A stretch of 64,000 nucleotides of DNA from Paraburkholderia flagellata. GTDB lineage: Bacteria > Pseudomonadota > Gammaproteobacteria > Burkholderiales > Burkholderiaceae. Each line of letters begins with the position of its first letter. Position 1 is the first letter of the stretch. The position numbers and the translations under genes were made by a program. The notes under the pieces are model-generated. The model saw nothing but the letters and a program-made list of their open reading frames with translations. It was not told the origin of the DNA and did no database searches. This document shows positions 60,932-64,000 of this stretch, piece by piece. The stretch spans positions 174,942 through 238,941 of the forward strand of contig NZ_JAJEJT010000006.1 in NCBI RefSeq assembly GCF_021390645.1, read 5' to 3'.

Positions 60932-62944
60932 GTGGACTTCAAGACACTACCCCCTCTGCCCATCCCGGGCGTTACATGGGAGGGACTGGCGTACGCAGTC
61001 CGGACTGCAGGCGCGTCGTTGATCGCGTTGTACATCGCGTTTTGCATGAACCTCGACGACCCGAAATGGGCTGCAATCACCGTGTGGGTCGTCGCCCAAA
61101 ACAGTCGTGGCATGAGCGTGTCGAAGAGCCAGTACCGGATCTTCGGCACTGCACTGGGTGCGGTCGCATCACTCGTGCTCGTCGACCTGTTTGCGCAGAC
61201 GCCAGAATTGTTCCTGTTGGGACTCGCTGGCTGGATTGGACTTTGCACCGGGTTGGCGACGGCACTGCGGAATTTTCGTGCATACGCTGCGGTACTGGCG
61301 GGCTATACGGCAGCGATCATCGGCCTGGATGCTGCTTCTGTGCCCCTTCACGCGTTCGATATTGCGCTCGCGCGCTTTGTCTATGTTGTCGTTGGCATTC
61401 TGGTCGACGCAACCCTGACTGCGATCCTCGCCCCCGGGGCGCCGCTACGAGATGTGCGCGAGCATTTTCATGCATATGTGGACAAGGCTTCGCAGTTCGG
61501 TGCACGCGCACTTCGCCGCGAGAATGATGGGGTCGCCATCCACAAGCTGTTTGCGGCCGCCCTCGAACTGGACACTGCGGCCGAATATGCTGCCGCTGCA
61601 TCCGCGGAAGTCCGTCTCGCCATTGGTCATGTGCGAGCCGCAATCGTCGCAGTATTAACACAGCTCACCGCAATCCACGCACTGCGAGCGCAACTGATTC
61701 GTTCCCCCGATCTCCAGATTGATCTTGTCGATGAAACGGCAATGCTGCTGGCTGGCGACAATACCGATTCTTCCACTGCAAAGTCCAGAATTGCCTCTCT
61801 GAAGTCAAGAATCAGGCACGCTCTTGTTTTGGAAGTATCCGGCCCGAGCGATTCACGGACTAGCATGCTGTTCATTCTTGACCGGCTAACCATGCTTCTC
61901 ACAGCATGGGAGGAGGTTATTGCACGCAAATCATATCTGGATCAGGTAAATCCTCCGCGATCAACCGTGAAATTTGGCTTCCACCATGACCATGTGCTTG
62001 CCTGGCACAACGGGATGCGGGCGTTTTTCGCCGTGGTCGCCGCGTCCATCTTCTGGTTATTTAGTGCGTGGCCCTCGGGCGCGGGTTTCGTCGCCACAGT
62101 CGGGGTGGTAAGCGCGCTCTTCGCCACGCGTGCCAACTCCATCGCCGCCGCGATGGGATGGTTCAAGGGCGCATTCTTAGCAGCATTGGTAGGCATCCTG
62201 TGTAATTTTCTCTTGTTGCCGGCAGTGTCGGACTTCATTCCGCTGGCCTGTATTGCTGGTTTATTCACGATCGCTGCCGGTCTCGCTATGCGCAATCCTC
62301 GAACGGCATCGATCGGCAGCGGGTTTGCCCTGTTTTTCTGGAACTTCACTTCACCCAGCAACGTGGTACGCATTAGCGGTGCCGCGTTCCTGAACGACGC
62401 ACTGTCCACCCTGCTGGCAATCGCGTGGGCCACGCTCGCTTTTTCGGTTTTGTTTCCCGCGGACCGTGCATCGAGTATCGCGCGGCTGCGTGGCGCGGTT
62501 CGGCGAGACCTCTCCGAGCTGGCCAGCAACCCGCAACGATGGCGCAGAGATGCCTGGCTTAGCTGCACTGCCGATCGCCTCGGCCGTCGCTTCGCCACGG
62601 AAGCCTCCAGCGCCAAGTCTGGATCAGGTGCGCAAGCCGACCTGCGTGAACTACTCGCAGGTTGGATGATTGGTGACAGCCTGCTCGCACTGCAAAAGGG
62701 TGCTTCGTCGCATCCGGGCTTGCACCGGCCCATGAGAGTCATCCGGGGAAGGCTGCGCAAGCTGGATTTCGCGCGCCTCGCAGCGGCTTGCGACAAACTC
62801 TCAGTGCAATTGCTGCGGCAGGCCTCGGTTCCTGCCGATCAGGCAAAACGCGAGCTTTTGGATGGCGCGGCACTTCTGCAAGCGATCGCCATTTCTGCAA
62901 AAGAGTATATGGACGCATCGAGCGGGCATGCCAATCCGGCATGA
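60932..62944 (+). CDS. FUSC family aromatic-acid exporter
   Basis: 670 residues. Two FUSC halves: an N-terminal set of six helices (AVRTAGASLIALYIAF through LTAILAPG, to about 175), a charged cytoplasmic domain of about 190 residues, and a second helix set (MRAFFAVVAASIFWLF to about 530). DDPKWAAITVWVVAQNSRGM is the family segment of fusaric acid/p-hydroxybenzoate exporters. The GTG start at 60932 has AAGGA 13 bases away, so an alternative start a little downstream is possible. It exports aromatic acids; with no visible AaeA partner it may act alone or with a distant adaptor. Confidence 0.9.
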   Translation: MDFKTLPPLPIPGVTWEGLAYAVRTAGASLIALYIAFCMNLDDPKWAAITVWVVAQNSRGMSVSKSQYRIFGTALGAVASLVLVDLFAQTPELFLLGLAGWIGLCTGLATALRNFRAYAAVLAGYTAAIIGLDAASVPLHAFDIALARFVYVVVGILVDATLTAILAPGAPLRDVREHFHAYVDKASQFGARALRRENDGVAIHKLFAAALELDTAAEYAAAASAEVRLAIGHVRAAIVAVLTQLTAIHALRAQLIRSPDLQIDLVDETAMLLAGDNTDSSTAKSRIASLKSRIRHALVLEVSGPSDSRTSMLFILDRLTMLLTAWEEVIARKSYLDQVNPPRSTVKFGFHHDHVLAWHNGMRAFFAVVAASIFWLFSAWPSGAGFVATVGVVSALFATRANSIAAAMGWFKGAFLAALVGILCNFLLLPAVSDFIPLACIAGLFTIAAGLAMRNPRTASIGSGFALFFWNFTSPSNVVRISGAAFLNDALSTLLAIAWATLAFSVLFPADRASSIARLRGAVRRDLSELASNPQRWRRDAWLSCTADRLGRRFATEASSAKSGSGAQADLRELLAGWMIGDSLLALQKGASSHPGLHRPMRVIRGRLRKLDFARLAAACDKLSVQLLRQASVPADQAKRELLDGAALLQAIAISAKEYMDASSGHANPA

Positions 62945-63000
62945 GTGACGTTGCCTGCACCATCCCGCACTGTGACATGCGGCGGGATAAAGGAAATATG

Positions 63001-63960
63001 ATGGACACGATAAGCAACATGAGGATGTTTGTGCGCGTAGTTGAAGCTGGCAGCTTCACCGCAGCAGCCAACTCCGTGAATAAGTCAACAGGTCAGGTTT
63101 CACGTGCCGTCACTGAACTCGAAGCTCATCTGCAGACGCGCCTCCTGAACCGTTCGACTCGCCACGTCGGAGTAACGGACGCAGGTCAGCGCTACCTGGG
63201 CCATTGCTACCGGATTCTGGCTTTTGTGGACCAGGCGGAGGCGGAGGCATCGAATGCGCACTTGCTGCCGTCGGGGCGCCTGCGCGTACATGCCACTGCC
63301 AGTTTCGGTCAGCACTATGTGATGCCCGCAGTCCTGCGGTACCAGGAGCTGTTTCCACAGGTCTCCGTCGAATTGACGCTCTCACAGCACGTTCCCGACC
63401 TGATCGAAGAAGGCTACGACGTGTCGGTTCAACTGGGCGCGATTGAATTGCCGGACTCCGGTCTCGTGTCTGTCCCGGTTGCAAAGACCTGCAACATTTT
63501 GTGCGCGTCGCCTTCGTATCTCGCCCGGCATGGCATCCCTTCCACGGTGGCCGACCTCGCCGCTCACACCTGCATGCGCACCACTAGTCCGGCATTTCCG
63601 CAAAGCCGATGGAATCTGGATGGTCCTCATGGCACGGAAACCTTTGAGCTTCCTCCTTCGCCCTTTCAGGTCAACGTAGCGGAAGCCATGGCACTCGCAT
63701 TGCGCGACGGGCGAGGCATTGGCGCACTGCCGCTATGGACTGCAATTCCGTGGCTGCGCAACGGCACGCTGCTGCGTGTACTGCCGACACATCGCATGAA
63801 TGAGACCCACATCCGCGTGCTTTACGTGTCCCGCGAGTACCTGGATGCGAAGATCAGAAGCTGGGTGGATTTTCTGCGAGACTTCATTCCCCAAACACTC
63901 GATGACGGCGATACGGTGCCAGCCGCGTCCGTGATTGCTGACGCAGATTTGCCCATGTGA
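63001..63960 (+). CDS. LysR family transcriptional regulator
   Basis: 319 residues, complete inside the window. HTH in AGSFTAAANSVNKSTGQVSR at about 16-35, then RLLNRSTRHVGVTDAGQRYL and an effector domain. AAAGGA is 5-6 bases from the ATG at 63001; the ATG at 62998 is also in frame. It follows the FUSC gene by 56 bases on the same strand, so it may be co-transcribed with and regulate the exporter. CrgA/AaeR-like branch by style; effector unknown. The last 40 bases of the window lie beyond it. Confidence 0.9.
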   Translation: MDTISNMRMFVRVVEAGSFTAAANSVNKSTGQVSRAVTELEAHLQTRLLNRSTRHVGVTDAGQRYLGHCYRILAFVDQAEAEASNAHLLPSGRLRVHATASFGQHYVMPAVLRYQELFPQVSVELTLSQHVPDLIEEGYDVSVQLGAIELPDSGLVSVPVAKTCNILCASPSYLARHGIPSTVADLAAHTCMRTTSPAFPQSRWNLDGPHGTETFELPPSPFQVNVAEAMALALRDGRGIGALPLWTAIPWLRNGTLLRVLPTHRMNETHIRVLYVSREYLDAKIRSWVDFLRDFIPQTLDDGDTVPAASVIADADLPM

Positions 63961-64000
63961 CACAGGTCGCGCCGTTGGTGACGCACACGACACCGCCAGC

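Noticed and set aside
1..64000. tRNA, rRNA, origin or integrase/att site
   Set aside because: None could be recognised on either strand by eye.

Overview
The window is about 62% GC with a gene style typical of Burkholderiales: outer-membrane porins, many LysR/TetR/HxlR regulators, MFS and RND transporters, PhaB and aromatic catabolism. The most likely source is a Paraburkholderia, Caballeronia or Burkholderia replicon. This is inferred from protein style; no rRNA or marker gene is present. Most of the sequence is accessory catabolism plus one patchy island. I saw no tRNA, rRNA, CRISPR array or intact insertion sequence.

Layout. 1-3.5 kb: an RND efflux pump (inner-membrane protein cut by the window edge, plus lipoprotein adaptor) divergent from a TetR regulator. 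3.6-7.9 kb: an AI-2E-type permease, a 60-residue protein and a large MscS channel. 7.9-21 kb: twelve minus-strand genes, read from 20952 down to 7864, that look like one catabolic unit. They are an FAD hydroxylase, extradiol dioxygenase, FAH-family hydrolase, BKACE enzyme, NTF2-like protein, HIBADH-like dehydrogenase, MFS permease, SDR, serine hydrolase, second SDR, acyl-CoA synthetase and porin. A TetR gene lies upstream at 21.6-22.3 kb. 22.7-25.5 kb: acetoacetyl-CoA reductase (phaB), an HxlR regulator and a divergent FAD/NAD oxidoreductase. 25.5-29.5 kb: a decayed transposase, a TfdB/PheA-like hydroxylase divergent from a TetR, and a permease remnant. 29.7-33.1 kb: a zinc-ribbon/cyclase/AAA/TPR signalling protein.

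33.5-46.3 kb is an accessory island with poorly characterised genes. It holds a DUF2971 protein, a possible TraB-like protein, an SRAP (YedK/HMCES) protein and a hypothetical protein sharing a near-perfect LexA box, and a membrane protein with 54-bp tandem repeats. It also holds a YecR-like lipoprotein, a six-repeat Ig-like/DUF4185 protein, a DUF1173 protein of plasmid/ICE type, a second fragment of an SRAP gene and a membrane/HTH protein.

46.4-64 kb is again catabolic. It has a 2-oxoacid decarboxylase, a heme-type membrane protein and a muconolactone-isomerase-like protein. Two plus-strand operons are each headed by a paralogous isochorismatase-fold hydrolase: one with MFS, AcuI and MFS, the other with GST, GST and MaoC. 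The HxlR gene between them shares TTTTCATA-type operator sites with both operons and with the isomerase gene. After a LysR gene comes glutarate hydroxylase (glaH) with an FMN-dependent 2-hydroxyacid dehydrogenase, then a FUSC exporter and a LysR regulator.

Working together (inference): the 8-21 kb unit would import an aromatic compound, hydroxylate it, cleave the ring and feed the fragments to CoA metabolism. The 48-57 kb genes form a second, uncharacterised regulon whose substrate cannot be read from sequence.
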